This document shows, piece by piece, positions 10,801-19,439 of a stretch of DNA of 64,000 nt. Position 1 is the first letter of the stretch, and the number at the start of each line of letters is the position of its first letter. The notes beneath the pieces were generated by a model, which saw only the letters and a list, made by a program, of their open reading frames with translations, searched no databases and had not been told where the DNA came from. A program made the translations under genes and the position numbers. Source of the DNA: Catellatospora tritici (lineage in GTDB: Bacteria; Actinomycetota; Actinomycetes; Mycobacteriales; Micromonosporaceae); the NCBI RefSeq assembly GCF_019083965.1, contig NZ_JAHRCY010000019.1:103757-167756 (forward strand), in the 5' to 3' direction.

Positions 10801-13800
10801 CGCAGCACGCTGGCGACCAGGTCGAAGCGGCGGCGCACCACGGTCCGGCCGAGGGCGTCGACGACCGCGCGCTGGTTGCCCTCGGCGTCGAACACGGTGC
10901 GCACCGGGTACAGCTCCTCGGCGACCGACGCGTCGGGCCGGGTGTACCGGTTGTGCACCACCGACAGCACGGTGCGGGCCAGCGAGTCCAGGTGCGACAC
11001 CCCGGGCGTGGCCGCGTGCTGCTCGGTCTGGATCGCGGCGGTCCTGGCCCGGGTGCCCAGGGCGCCCGTGGCGCGGCGGGCGTGCCAGGTCTGCCAACCC
11101 GGCACGGCCGCCAGGTACGGCCCGAGCAGCCCGGCGGTGTCGGGGTCCGTGCGCGGGTCGAGCAGCACGGTGTCGTTGGCGTCCCAGGCGGCGGTGCGCC
11201 ACGGGTCGAAGACCACCTTCTCGTACGACGCGTTCGGGTGCAGCCGGGCCACCACCCGGCCGACCGGGTCGTGGCACAGCACGTGGCTGACCCCGGTCAC
11301 CGGGGCGAACTCGAACCGGTGATGGGTGCTGAAGAACGGTTCGTACTCGCGTACGGCCAGACCCTTCTGGTTGAGCACGGCCCAGCCGGTACCGGTCCAC
11401 CGCCGGGACGAGTAGACCGCGTCCGGGCCCACCGGCCCCGCCTCGGCCTGGCTCTTGCCCTGGATCTGGCGGCCGAGCCCGTCGGTGTAGGCCAGGCTCT
11501 GCCGCACCGGGCTCTGCTGCCCGGCGGGCAGGTCGGCGGTGTGCACCTCCCGGGCGATGGTGCAGGCCACGGCCGGCTGCGGCTGCGGATCGGCGGTGGT
11601 GCGCGCGTAGGCGTCAAGGTCGTACAGGTAGCGGGTGGTCGCCTCGCCGAGCAGCGCGTGCGGGTCGGCGTACGGGTCGGCCAGGTGCGCCAGGATCTGC
11701 GTGGTCGGCGGGTCGGCGACCACCCCGGTCAGCGTGTCGCCCTCGACCAGTTCCGGCTTGCCCATCGTGGCGATGGCGGTGACCAGGCCGAGCGCGTCGA
11801 AAAGGACCGCGCCGCGATTGCGGTTGGGGTCCATGGTCAGCGCCGGTTGCAGGGTGCGGTAGTCCAGGCTCGACGAGTCCAGCGTGGTGTCGTCGGGGGC
11901 CCGGGTACCGGCGGTGGTCCGGTTGCCCAGCGCGTCCTCGGTCTCCTGCACGAGCAGCCCGTAACCGTCGTAGCGGACCCGGTGCGCCTGCCCGAACGCG
12001 TCGGTGAACCGGGGCGGCCGGAAGAAGTGGGCCTTGGCGTAGGCGAGCTCCTGTGCCGGGGTGTCGGTAGCGGCCGGGCTGTAGCCGCTGCGCCCGGACG
12101 GGCTCCACCACTGCCCGGCCGGGTCGGTCACGGGGAACCGACCGTCGGCGATTCGGTCGGCGCCGCGCACGTAACCCGCCTCGGCCGACAGCAGCGCGGC
12201 GCGGGCCGCCGGGTCGGTGGGGACCAGGTGTTCCGTGGTGCCGTCGGGGCGCTCGCGACCGAACACGTCGTCGAGCAGGTCGTCGGTCAACGCCAGCCGG
12301 TAGCCCTCGTACGGCAGCGCCAGCGGTCCCGCCTGCCCCAACGGCAGCACGGCGGTCAGGTCGTCGGCGCGGTACAGGATGCGGCTGTGGTCCAGCAGCC
12401 GCCGCCACGGCTGCCCCGGTGTGGCCCCGGTGCCGTCGACGTCGGGGTAGGGCAGGTCGTGCGCGCCGTCGGCGGCGACGGCCAGCAACGCGGTGAGCTC
12501 GGCGAAGCCGAACAGGTTGGTCAGGTGCGGCAGCGCCGCGGCCGGGGCCGCGCCCACGATCTCGTAACTGCGCAGCTGGTACGGCACGGGCCCGCGCCAC
12601 GCGGTCGCGGTGTCGGCGGGTGCGGTCAAGTCGTACTCGACGGCGCTGATGTGCACCCGGGCCTGCTCGTCGCGCAGCGCGGTGCGGGCGTGTTCGGGCA
12701 GTTGCGGGCCGGTGCCGACAGCGAGGCTCTCCGGGGCGCGGTAGCGGCGCGGGTAGGCGACCGCGGCGCTGCGCAGCACGTTGCCGAAGCCGTCCACGGC
12801 CAGCGTGAACTCGTGGGCGACACGCGGGTCGGCGCGCAGCACGGTCTCGGCGCCCTGCGCCACCGGGAACAGCGACCGCTCGTAGTGGAACGTGACCGCT
12901 TCGCGCGGGTGGGCGAGCAGCACCGCGTGGCGCAGGCCCGGCAGCATCGGCTGCAGCAGCTCGACGGTGAAGTCGCGCTCGGCCACCGTGTACGGCCGGT
13001 CCTGCGCGGCGGAGCCGTCGAGGGCGTACACCTCCTGCCGCAGCAGCGAGCCCTTCAGCGCCCGGCACGCCTGCCGGGTCTCCTCGGCGGTCCACGCCCG
13101 CGCGGTGCGGCTGCCGTCGGGGTGCAGCACCCCGCCGGACAACACGGTGTCGGGCAGCAGCATCGCGGCGAGCCGAGCGTCGGTCTGGCCGGGCGCCGCG
13201 AGCTCGCCGGGGTCGCCCTCGCGCCAGTACTCGCGCGCGTACTGCGCCGAAACCGCCGCGCCCTCGACCCAGCCGCCGGTGTGGTACCAGGTCTTGGTGT
13301 AGACGGGCGGCGCGGCGACCACGGGCAGGCCGTCCGGACCCACCACGTCGGTGGTGGACTGCTCGGTGTCCCACTGCTCGACCATCCCGAAGCCGCGGAA
13401 CTCGCGCTCGACCCCGTCGAAGTGGCCGTGGTGGTAGGCGTAGCGGGTGGTGTAGACCTGCCGCCCGATCAGATCGTGCACCTCGGACCGGTCGACGACC
13501 TGCACCGGGAAGGGCAGTCGGGTGACCCACGGCCGTCCGGCGAGTCGGTCGGCCAGGTAGAAGGTGGTCGAGGCGGTGTAGTGCACCCGGGTGACCGCGC
13601 CGGTGCTGTTGGCCATCTCCACCAGCAGGTGCGGTTTCACGCCCCCGGTCAGGTCGAGGTGGCGCAGCGGCCGTCGGGCGTCGCCGGGCAGTGCCGAGGT
13701 CCAGACCAGGCAGGTGGTGCCGGTGCCGAACAGGTCCATCGCGCCGACGTCCGCGAGGGCGCCGTCGGCGACCGGCAGGGTGGTGAGCGTACGGGCCGGG

Positions 13801-15827
13801 GCGAAGCCGTTGCCGGACTCGTTGAGGTGCACGCTTACGCCGTCGCGGCCGAGGTAGATGAGGTCGGTGACGCCGGAGCCGTCGACGTCGGCCAGCCGCA
13901 CCCGGCGGTGGTCGAACAGCTCGGGGTGGTCCAGCAGCGGCGAGCCGTCCATGACGACTCGGGCGCCGAAGCGACCGTAGCCGAGGTTGGGCCAGTAGCT
14001 GACCTCGCCGTTGCGGATGCGGACCAGGTCGGTCAGGCCGTCGCCGGACATGTCGGCCAGCAGCACCTGCTGGGTACGGTCGGCGAACACCACCCGCGGG
14101 CCCCGGTCCTCGTCCAGTGCCGTGTACGCCCGCCGCGCCGCCCCGAACCCGTCCTCCCCCCGCGCCGGATACCACGTGTACACGTCGGCGTCGGTGATCA
14201 GCACGTCGGCGCGGCCGTCGCCGTCGAGGTCGACGAAGCGCAGGTTGGGGTCGTCCCAGTCCAGCCGGGGCAGCTGCCCGAACGGCCGCCAGGCGGCCCA
14301 ACCGTCACCGTCGCGCTCGAAGAACCCTGGTGTGGGGCCGCCGAACTCGACCACGTCCTGGGTGCCGTCCCCGGCCAGGTCGAGCAGGCGTCGGGTGCGC
14401 AGCCCGGACGGGCTGGGCAGGGTCGCGACCGGCACCGGCCGGTCGAAGCGGCCGCCGCCGAGGTTGTGCTTGTACCACCAGCCGCCCGGCGCCTCGGCCA
14501 GCAGCCCGGACAGACCCTCGCCGTCCAGGTCGGTCCAGCGCAGCCCGGCCTTCTCCGGCGCCGCCGGGACCCCGGCGAGGCTGTCGGGGTCGGTCTCGCG
14601 GATCGGCGCGTCGAGCACGGCCTGGCTGTAGCCGAACGTCACCGGCGGCAGCGAGCGGGTCAGGTACCCGGCGCCGTCGCGGCGGTGTCCGTGCTGGACG
14701 GCACGGGCCAGGAAGGTGCCCAGCGGGGCGCCCCGGGTGGCGGCGTCGGCGGGGGCCACGGTCCCGGCCGGGCCCCGGTAGGTCAGCTCGACCGAGCGGA
14801 CCAGGCAGTCGCGGCCCACGCCGGGCTCGTCGGGGAAGTGGTGGAACATCAGCACCCGACGGCACAGCCGGTACTGCCGCACCTCGAAGCCGGGCCGGTA
14901 GGTGGAGAACGGGTCGTGGCGGCAGGTCCAGTCGCCGGTGTCGGCGGGGGTGGGCCGGTCGGGGTCGTGCTCGCCGTAGTCGAACACCACCTCGAACAGC
15001 CAGTCCTGTGCGGACAGGTCGGGCTGGACCAGCGTCGACACGCGGTTGCCGTAGCGGACGCTCTTGAGGTGCCGGTGTGCCCCGCGGGCGGCCTCCGTGC
15101 GGTGTCGCTCGTGCACCTTGCCGACCGGCGCGCCCGTGCCGTCCTCGGGCAGGTAGGTCCACACCGCGGCGTTGCCCTTGGCGTCCCAGGTCTGGCAGAC
15201 CAGCCAGGAGTAGATCCGGGACGGGTCGGCGGGGTCGTGCACCCGCGACGCGCTGTCCAGGCCGTACACGGTGGTGACGTTGTCGCGGGTGACGCTGCGC
15301 CAGTGCACGTCGCCGGAGTCGGCGGTCCAGCGCTCGATCCGGGCGAACAGCCCCTCGACGCGGGGCCGGAACCGATCGACCGTGTAGCCCGCCCCGGTGC
15401 GCGTGATCGGGGCCCAGTCCGCGTCCGGGTCGTGCGCCGGGACCAGGTCCTCGGCGTCGGAGATGAGGAAGACATCCTCGTCGGTGTACGTGGGCAGGCC
15501 CTTGTCGGTCTTGCGGGTGATCGCCGGGACGGCCACGCCCCAGCCGAACCCGAACGGGCCGTTGCCGCGCCCGGAGTCGTAGGCCAGCGCCAGGCTGGGG
15601 CCGAAGCCGTCGCGGCCGGGGCTCAGCGGCAGCGGGACGGTGAACGTGCCGGTGCCGGTGGCGGGGTTGGCGGCGAACTTCTCGCCCATGCCCCGGATGG
15701 CGCCGCCGCCCTTGGGCAGGGTGATCGCGGGCGCGGTCGGCAACGGTGGCAGCGACGGCCCGGCCGGGGCGGCGTGCTCACGCGGCGCGGGGGCGACCTG
15801 CGGCGCGGCCACCTGCTTCGACTCCAT
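7848..15827 (-). CDS. Fused TcB-TcC (SpvB/Rhs) toxin with nucleotidyltransferase-like C-terminal payload, 2659 aa
   Basis: Cocoon-forming Tc component with toxin payload. The N-terminus is SpvB-like (GTGTFTVPLPLSPGRDGFGP, about 55-75). FG-GAP/VCBS propeller repeats such as FVDLDGDGRADVLITDADVY follow near 530, then the TcdB middle domain (LPFPVQVVDRSEVHDLIGRQ, about 765). Rhs/YD repeats run to the Rhs core near 2240-2290 (YRYTGKERDEETGFAYHGAR, then DPTGH). TcB and TcC are usually separate; here they are one chain. After the core come Gly/Ala-rich hydrophobic helices (about 2295-2420). The variable domain contains GSR (2523-2525) and SDVDLY (D2544, D2546), the G-S...D-x-D pattern of nucleotidyltransferase folds. 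A ribosome site GGAAAGGG precedes ATG 15827. The payload activity is inferred from this motif only. Confidence 0.88.
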   Translation of the reverse strand: MESKQVAAPQVAPAPREHAAPAGPSLPPLPTAPAITLPKGGGAIRGMGEKFAANPATGTGTFTVPLPLSPGRDGFGPSLALAYDSGRGNGPFGFGWGVAVPAITRKTDKGLPTYTDEDVFLISDAEDLVPAHDPDADWAPITRTGAGYTVDRFRPRVEGLFARIERWTADSGDVHWRSVTRDNVTTVYGLDSASRVHDPADPSRIYSWLVCQTWDAKGNAAVWTYLPEDGTGAPVGKVHERHRTEAARGAHRHLKSVRYGNRVSTLVQPDLSAQDWLFEVVFDYGEHDPDRPTPADTGDWTCRHDPFSTYRPGFEVRQYRLCRRVLMFHHFPDEPGVGRDCLVRSVELTYRGPAGTVAPADAATRGAPLGTFLARAVQHGHRRDGAGYLTRSLPPVTFGYSQAVLDAPIRETDPDSLAGVPAAPEKAGLRWTDLDGEGLSGLLAEAPGGWWYKHNLGGGRFDRPVPVATLPSPSGLRTRRLLDLAGDGTQDVVEFGGPTPGFFERDGDGWAAWRPFGQLPRLDWDDPNLRFVDLDGDGRADVLITDADVYTWYPARGEDGFGAARRAYTALDEDRGPRVVFADRTQQVLLADMSGDGLTDLVRIRNGEVSYWPNLGYGRFGARVVMDGSPLLDHPELFDHRRVRLADVDGSGVTDLIYLGRDGVSVHLNESGNGFAPARTLTTLPVADGALADVGAMDLFGTGTTCLVWTSALPGDARRPLRHLDLTGGVKPHLLVEMANSTGAVTRVHYTASTTFYLADRLAGRPWVTRLPFPVQVVDRSEVHDLIGRQVYTTRYAYHHGHFDGVEREFRGFGMVEQWDTEQSTTDVVGPDGLPVVAAPPVYTKTWYHTGGWVEGAAVSAQYAREYWREGDPGELAAPGQTDARLAAMLLPDTVLSGGVLHPDGSRTARAWTAEETRQACRALKGSLLRQEVYALDGSAAQDRPYTVAERDFTVELLQPMLPGLRHAVLLAHPREAVTFHYERSLFPVAQGAETVLRADPRVAHEFTLAVDGFGNVLRSAAVAYPRRYRAPESLAVGTGPQLPEHARTALRDEQARVHISAVEYDLTAPADTATAWRGPVPYQLRSYEIVGAAPAAALPHLTNLFGFAELTALLAVAADGAHDLPYPDVDGTGATPGQPWRRLLDHSRILYRADDLTAVLPLGQAGPLALPYEGYRLALTDDLLDDVFGRERPDGTTEHLVPTDPAARAALLSAEAGYVRGADRIADGRFPVTDPAGQWWSPSGRSGYSPAATDTPAQELAYAKAHFFRPPRFTDAFGQAHRVRYDGYGLLVQETEDALGNRTTAGTRAPDDTTLDSSSLDYRTLQPALTMDPNRNRGAVLFDALGLVTAIATMGKPELVEGDTLTGVVADPPTTQILAHLADPYADPHALLGEATTRYLYDLDAYARTTADPQPQPAVACTIAREVHTADLPAGQQSPVRQSLAYTDGLGRQIQGKSQAEAGPVGPDAVYSSRRWTGTGWAVLNQKGLAVREYEPFFSTHHRFEFAPVTGVSHVLCHDPVGRVVARLHPNASYEKVVFDPWRTAAWDANDTVLLDPRTDPDTAGLLGPYLAAVPGWQTWHARRATGALGTRARTAAIQTEQHAATPGVSHLDSLARTVLSVVHNRYTRPDASVAEELYPVRTVFDAEGNQRAVVDALGRTVVRRRFDLVASVLRVASAEAGETLTVLSCDGKTLRAWDGRDHAVRKTYDPLRRPLAAYVRTGAAPETLTELTVYGESHPQGRERNLRTRYHLHLDQAGMVVSERNDLGGAALRVTRRLAADHRAEPDWAAALGLSTAEQAEAALALTADRFTTVTAYDALDRPTVITSFTAATAVDVPATADVVRLRYNAANLLDRVDVRLRGETGGDGPVWTPFVTDIEYDAKGHRTRIAYGNGARTDYRYDPATFLLSELVTTRPAGAYPGDWTAPPAPPGGLQNLSYTHDPSGNITDVRDDAQQRVFYSGTVSDPHTGYVFDAAYRLVRASGREHVGQADAPWSSRTDAPRTGLAHPHDGQAMRPYTETYAYDQVGNLTSITHRATGGDWTRTFEYTAPSLLDPAATGNRLSRTVTGAQPADTYGYDPHGNLLALLGLPTLGWDHADRLRRVVRDGGDTIWYCYDGNGQRVRKVVERPDGSKASERVYAGVLDVYREYAAASGAVALERQTLQVMDDRRRVAMVETRTAGAGGGEPERLIRYQFDNHLGSGCVELDDRARVISYEEFHPYGSTSYQGVRSGLEAPKRYRYTGKERDEETGFAYHGARYYAPWLGRWLSADPAGLADGVNVYAYARGNPIVNSDPTGHLSWGQWAGIAAAVVVGTVITVGTAGLAGPVVGTVAAGIIGGIVGGAAGGAIGEVVEAAVDDRPITAANVGRAALVGAVVGGVFAGAGAAASAVARSAAGRAVGQAIASSAAGTAARSLATRIASSGAGQAVRGAAGRVAASRVGQAVAAGAEGIGGGLRNLHEAGERAGSALARRIEGTALGRFVLPRPQVPGVNLGQGAEVAEQFRQHFGQRPEALDVVGSRAEAQATGAWPEGSGPGTSDVDLYVTTELDQLTKHGGPGFDFFRDINPGRVPEGVTGIGHGATEAFIGSGPGTIPKAGLLDPFFGPGPTGDYIFRIWPTPIAPPMGGLGGAAGVVTPDDDDRRVTPTPMVTIGTF

Positions 15828-16034
15828 GCGACCCTTTCCGACACCCGTTCGGACCAGCGCCTAATTGGAATCACGGCAGGTGACCAGCGGCAACGTCGAG
15901 AACCTGACAGCACACGGTGACCTGTGCGGACGTGAATGGGACGGGGATCCGTCAACACGTAAGGTGACGGCCGAGCAACGCGAAGTGGATCTCGTGAAGA
16001 GAATCTACATCTGACGCTCACGCATCGAAATTTA

Positions 16035-16064
16035 TTGACATTCACGGCCGTCGCACAGTACGGT
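16035..16064 (+). promoter_or_regulatory. Sigma-70-type promoter upstream of GH172 gene
   Basis: TTGACA at 16035-16040 is followed, after 18 nt, by TACGGT at 16059-16064, a good actinobacterial housekeeping -35/-10 pair 38 nt before the ATG at 16102. The rest of 15828-16101 separates this gene from the divergent Tc operon. No comparably clear promoter was seen for the minus strand. Confidence 0.55.
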
Positions 16065-16101
16065 CGCGCGCAAGGTCCACCCCATACCCCGAGGGGACGC
16101 C

Positions 16102-19100
16102 ATGCGCGCCACCACCCTGCGCTTTCTACTGGCCGCGACCCTGGTCGCAGCCGCCTCGATCACCGCGAACCCGATAGCCGCCGGCCGCGCCGACGCCGCC
16201 GCGCTCCCCGCCGACAAGGGTCCGGTCGGCTGGGAGATCTACCGCCGTCTCGACCGCCTGCCCTACCTGGCCGCGGGCAGCCAGACGCGGCAGTTCTCCA
16301 GCTTCGACCGCGGCGGTTCCAACAACGACGGCTTCGGCGGCAACTGGTCCTGCCTGCGTCAGTCCGGCGGCTGCGTCATCGCCGAGGACAGCGGCCCCGG
16401 CGAGGTCCAGTCGATCTGGTTCACCCGCGACAGCGGCGACGTCACCAACACCGGCTGGATCCGCATCGAGCTCGACGGGGTCACCGTCGTCGACACCGGC
16501 CTGCAGCACCTGGTCAACGGCGGCCTCGGCGCACCGTTCACATATCCGCTGGTCACCAACGCGACGCAGACCTCCGGCGGCGTCACCGTCAAGGTGCCGA
16601 TGCCGTACCGGCAGTCGATGCGCATCACCACCCAGAACAATCCGCTGTTCCACCACGTCGGCTACCGGAAGTTCGCCGACGCGAGCGGGATCAGCACCTT
16701 CGACCCGGCCGACCAGGCGCAGGACGTGCTGACCACGCTGCGCGCGGCGGGCACCCGCGACCCCAAGCCCGCCCAGGCGGGCGCCACCACCAGCGCGACC
16801 ACGGTCAACGTCCCCGCGCTGGGCTCGGCCACCCTGGCCACCCTGTCCGGGCCGCGTGCCATCAGCGCGCTGCGCCTGCGCGTGCCCGACGGCACCGCCA
16901 CCGAGGCGATCCTCAACTCGCTGCGGGTGCGGATCACCTTCGACGGGCGGCAGACCGTGGACGCGCCGGTCGGCGAGTTCTTCGGCTCGGGCCTGGGCGA
17001 GCGGCAGGTCCGTTCGCTGATGTCGGCGATGGACACCGCCTCGGGCGGCTGGTACAGCGCCTGGTGGCCGATGCCGTTCCGCTCGTCGGCCACGGTCAGC
17101 CTGGCCAGCACCGGCGGCGCGGTCTCCGGGGTGCAGGCCGAGGTCACCTCGGCGCCCGACAGCGCCTGGACCGACCTGCTCACCACCACCGGCAGCGCGG
17201 GCTACTTCACCACCCAGTCCCGGCGCGCCGAGACCGTCAACGGCAAGGACTGGATCTTCGCCGACCCGGCGGGCCGGGGCCGGTTCGTGGGCGTGTCGCA
17301 CACCATGCGCGGCCACATCACCAGCGGCAACACCCGCAACTACCTGGAGGGCGACGAGCGCGCGTACGTCGACGGGTCGGCCGGCCCCGCCTGGTACGGC
17401 ACCGGCACCGAGGACTTCTACGAGTCGGGCTGGTACTTCAACCGGGGCACCTACAGCGGCGTGTTCACCGGCAACCCGGGTCACCTGCTGCGCAGCGGCA
17501 CCTGCGCCGACGAGTGCGACGCGACGTACCGGCTGATGATCGGGGACGCGATGCCGTACAGCTCGGCGCTGCGCTTCGGCATCGAGCACGGCCCGTTCGC
17601 CGACATGCCCGCCGAGTACAGCTCCACCGCGTTCCTCTACACCCAGCCGACCTACGGCAGCGCCCGCAGCGACACCGTGGTCACCGGCGACGCGGCCAGC
17701 CGCTCGGCGCACTCGTACACCGACAGCGGCACCCAGACCACGCTGACCTCGGTGTACGAAGGCGACGACGACGGCACCTCGATCAGCGGGGCGGTGCGCT
17801 CCGGCAGCGGCCCGGTCTCGTTCCGGGTCACGATCGACCCGAACAACCAGGGCGTACGGCTGCGCCGCAGCGGTGACCAGCTCCAGGGCTACCAGCAGGC
17901 CGCCGTGAAAGTCGACGGCACCGCCGCGGGCACCTGGTCGCAGCCGCTGGCCAACGACCGGCAGCGCTGGCTCGACGACGAGTTCGCGCTGCCGCCGACC
18001 CTGACCGCGGGCAAGAGCAGCATCACGGTCACACTCACCCCGGCCGCCGGGTCCCCGGCATGGACCGCCAGCCGCTACACCGCGCTCAGTCTGCTGCCCG
18101 GCTTCACCGACGCCAGCACCCCCGGCGCGGTCACCGGCCTGACCTTGGGCGGCTCCCGGGTGCACGCCCTGGCGCTGAGCTGGACCGAGCCGGTCGACAA
18201 CACCGGCATCGCGGGCTACCGGGTGTACGCGGCGCAGACCTCCGACGTGCCGCTGACCTCGGGCAACCTGCGCGCCACGGTCACCGCCCCGACGTGGCGG
18301 CACGGCCCGCTGCGGGCCGGGCAGACGTGGTACTACCGCGTCGTGGCCGTCGACGGGGCGGGCAACGCCGGACCGTCCTCGGCGGTCGCGGGCGGCACCA
18401 CGAAGGCCCGCACGGTCAGCGACGTCAACGGCGACGGCCGCGACGACGTCGTCGACTTCACCCGGGGCACCCTGGCCGACGTGTACACCGGCCTGTCCAC
18501 CGGCAGCGCGTTCGGCGCATCCGCGAAGTGGAACGACTTCTTCGCCGTCGACACCGAGCTCCCACTGACCGGTGACTTCGACGGCGACGGCCGCGACGAC
18601 ATCGCCACCTTCACCCGGGGCAGCACCGCCGACGTGTACGTGGCCCTGTCCAGCGGCACCTCGTTCGGCGGCGGCGTCAAGTGGCACGACTGGTTCGCGG
18701 CCAACACCGAGGTCCCGGCCGTGGGCGATGTCAACGGCGACGGCCGCGACGACATCATCACGTTCACCCTGGGCTCGACCGGTGACGTGTACGTGGCGCT
18801 GTCCACGGGCAGCTCGTTCGGGCCGGGCGTGAAGTGGCACGACAACTTCGGCTACGGCACCGAGGTCCCGTCCGTCGGTGACGTGGACGGTGACGGCCGC
18901 GACGACATCCTCACCTTCACCCGGGGCAGCGGCGCCGACGTGTACGCGTCGCTGTCCGACGGTTCCCGGTTCGTGCAGGACGCCTGGAAGTGGCACGACA
19001 ACATCGCGCCGGGCACCGACCTGCCGGGCCTGGGCGACGCCGACGGCGACGGCCGCGACGACGTCATCACGTTCACCCGGGGCAGCACCGCCGACGTGTA

Positions 19101-19359
19101 CGTCTACCGCTCCGGCGGCGGCAGCTTCGCCAACGCGGTCAAGTGGCACGACGGGTTCGCGATCGGCACCGAGACCCCGGGCGTGGCCGACTTCAACGGC
19201 GACGGCCGGGCCGACGTGGCCACGTACACCGGGGGCACCGCCGCCGACGTGTTCGTGTCCCTGTCGGACGGCACGAAGTACGTGCAGTCGGGCTGGAAGT
19301 GGTCCGACCAGTTCGCCCCGGACACCGACCTGCCCCGGCCGAGCCTGTACCAGCCCTGA
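16102..19359 (+). CDS. Secreted GH172 (DUF2961) glycoside hydrolase with FnIII and VCBS propeller, 1085 aa
   Basis: Probable extracellular furanoside-acting hydrolase; the DUF2961/GH172 family includes fructofuranosidase-like and arabinofuranosidase enzymes. A signal peptide (about 1-33, ending near GRADAAA) precedes the catalytic region with SSFDRGGSNNDGFGG near 73 and the family block YVDGSAGPAWYGTGTEDFYE. A fibronectin type III domain spans about 674-770. Six FG-GAP/VCBS blades follow (773-1085), each of the form DxNGDGRDD...DVYV.LS.G..F...KWHD.F. The same propeller, with GKDD in place of GRDD, ends three neighbouring secreted proteins. A promoter at 16035 and a hairpin at 19386 bracket a single-gene transcript. 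The substrate is not deducible; plant or cell-wall furanosides are possible. Confidence 0.85.
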   Translation: MRATTLRFLLAATLVAAASITANPIAAGRADAAALPADKGPVGWEIYRRLDRLPYLAAGSQTRQFSSFDRGGSNNDGFGGNWSCLRQSGGCVIAEDSGPGEVQSIWFTRDSGDVTNTGWIRIELDGVTVVDTGLQHLVNGGLGAPFTYPLVTNATQTSGGVTVKVPMPYRQSMRITTQNNPLFHHVGYRKFADASGISTFDPADQAQDVLTTLRAAGTRDPKPAQAGATTSATTVNVPALGSATLATLSGPRAISALRLRVPDGTATEAILNSLRVRITFDGRQTVDAPVGEFFGSGLGERQVRSLMSAMDTASGGWYSAWWPMPFRSSATVSLASTGGAVSGVQAEVTSAPDSAWTDLLTTTGSAGYFTTQSRRAETVNGKDWIFADPAGRGRFVGVSHTMRGHITSGNTRNYLEGDERAYVDGSAGPAWYGTGTEDFYESGWYFNRGTYSGVFTGNPGHLLRSGTCADECDATYRLMIGDAMPYSSALRFGIEHGPFADMPAEYSSTAFLYTQPTYGSARSDTVVTGDAASRSAHSYTDSGTQTTLTSVYEGDDDGTSISGAVRSGSGPVSFRVTIDPNNQGVRLRRSGDQLQGYQQAAVKVDGTAAGTWSQPLANDRQRWLDDEFALPPTLTAGKSSITVTLTPAAGSPAWTASRYTALSLLPGFTDASTPGAVTGLTLGGSRVHALALSWTEPVDNTGIAGYRVYAAQTSDVPLTSGNLRATVTAPTWRHGPLRAGQTWYYRVVAVDGAGNAGPSSAVAGGTTKARTVSDVNGDGRDDVVDFTRGTLADVYTGLSTGSAFGASAKWNDFFAVDTELPLTGDFDGDGRDDIATFTRGSTADVYVALSSGTSFGGGVKWHDWFAANTEVPAVGDVNGDGRDDIITFTLGSTGDVYVALSTGSSFGPGVKWHDNFGYGTEVPSVGDVDGDGRDDILTFTRGSGADVYASLSDGSRFVQDAWKWHDNIAPGTDLPGLGDADGDGRDDVITFTRGSTADVYVYRSGGGSFANAVKWHDGFAIGTETPGVADFNGDGRADVATYTGGTAADVFVSLSDGTKYVQSGWKWSDQFAPDTDLPRPSLYQP

Positions 19360-19385
19360 CCCAGAGGACGCACTTGTAGTGCGGT

Positions 19386-19435
19386 TTCGGGGAAAGTGCG
19401 GGAATTCAGGCTCGCATTCCTGCACTTTCCCCGAA
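19386..19435. terminator. Long inverted repeat between convergent genes, member of a repeat family
   Basis: Arms 19386-19405 and 19416-19435 pair over 20 bp with one G-U pair and a 10-nt loop. It lies between the GH172 gene and the convergent M23-like gene, so it could terminate both. The arm core (TTTCGGGGAAAGTGCGGGAAT at 19385-19405, one base longer than the paired arm) recurs in the palindrome at 60727-60788. It is therefore both a likely bidirectional terminator and a copy of a dispersed repeat. Confidence 0.7.
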
Positions 19436-19439
19436 TCTG

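Noticed and set aside
3..15920. Very long plus-strand frames opposite the Tc genes
   Set aside because: They are Arg/Gly/Val/Gln-rich mirror frames produced by the high third-position GC of the minus-strand genes and lack ribosome sites and motifs.
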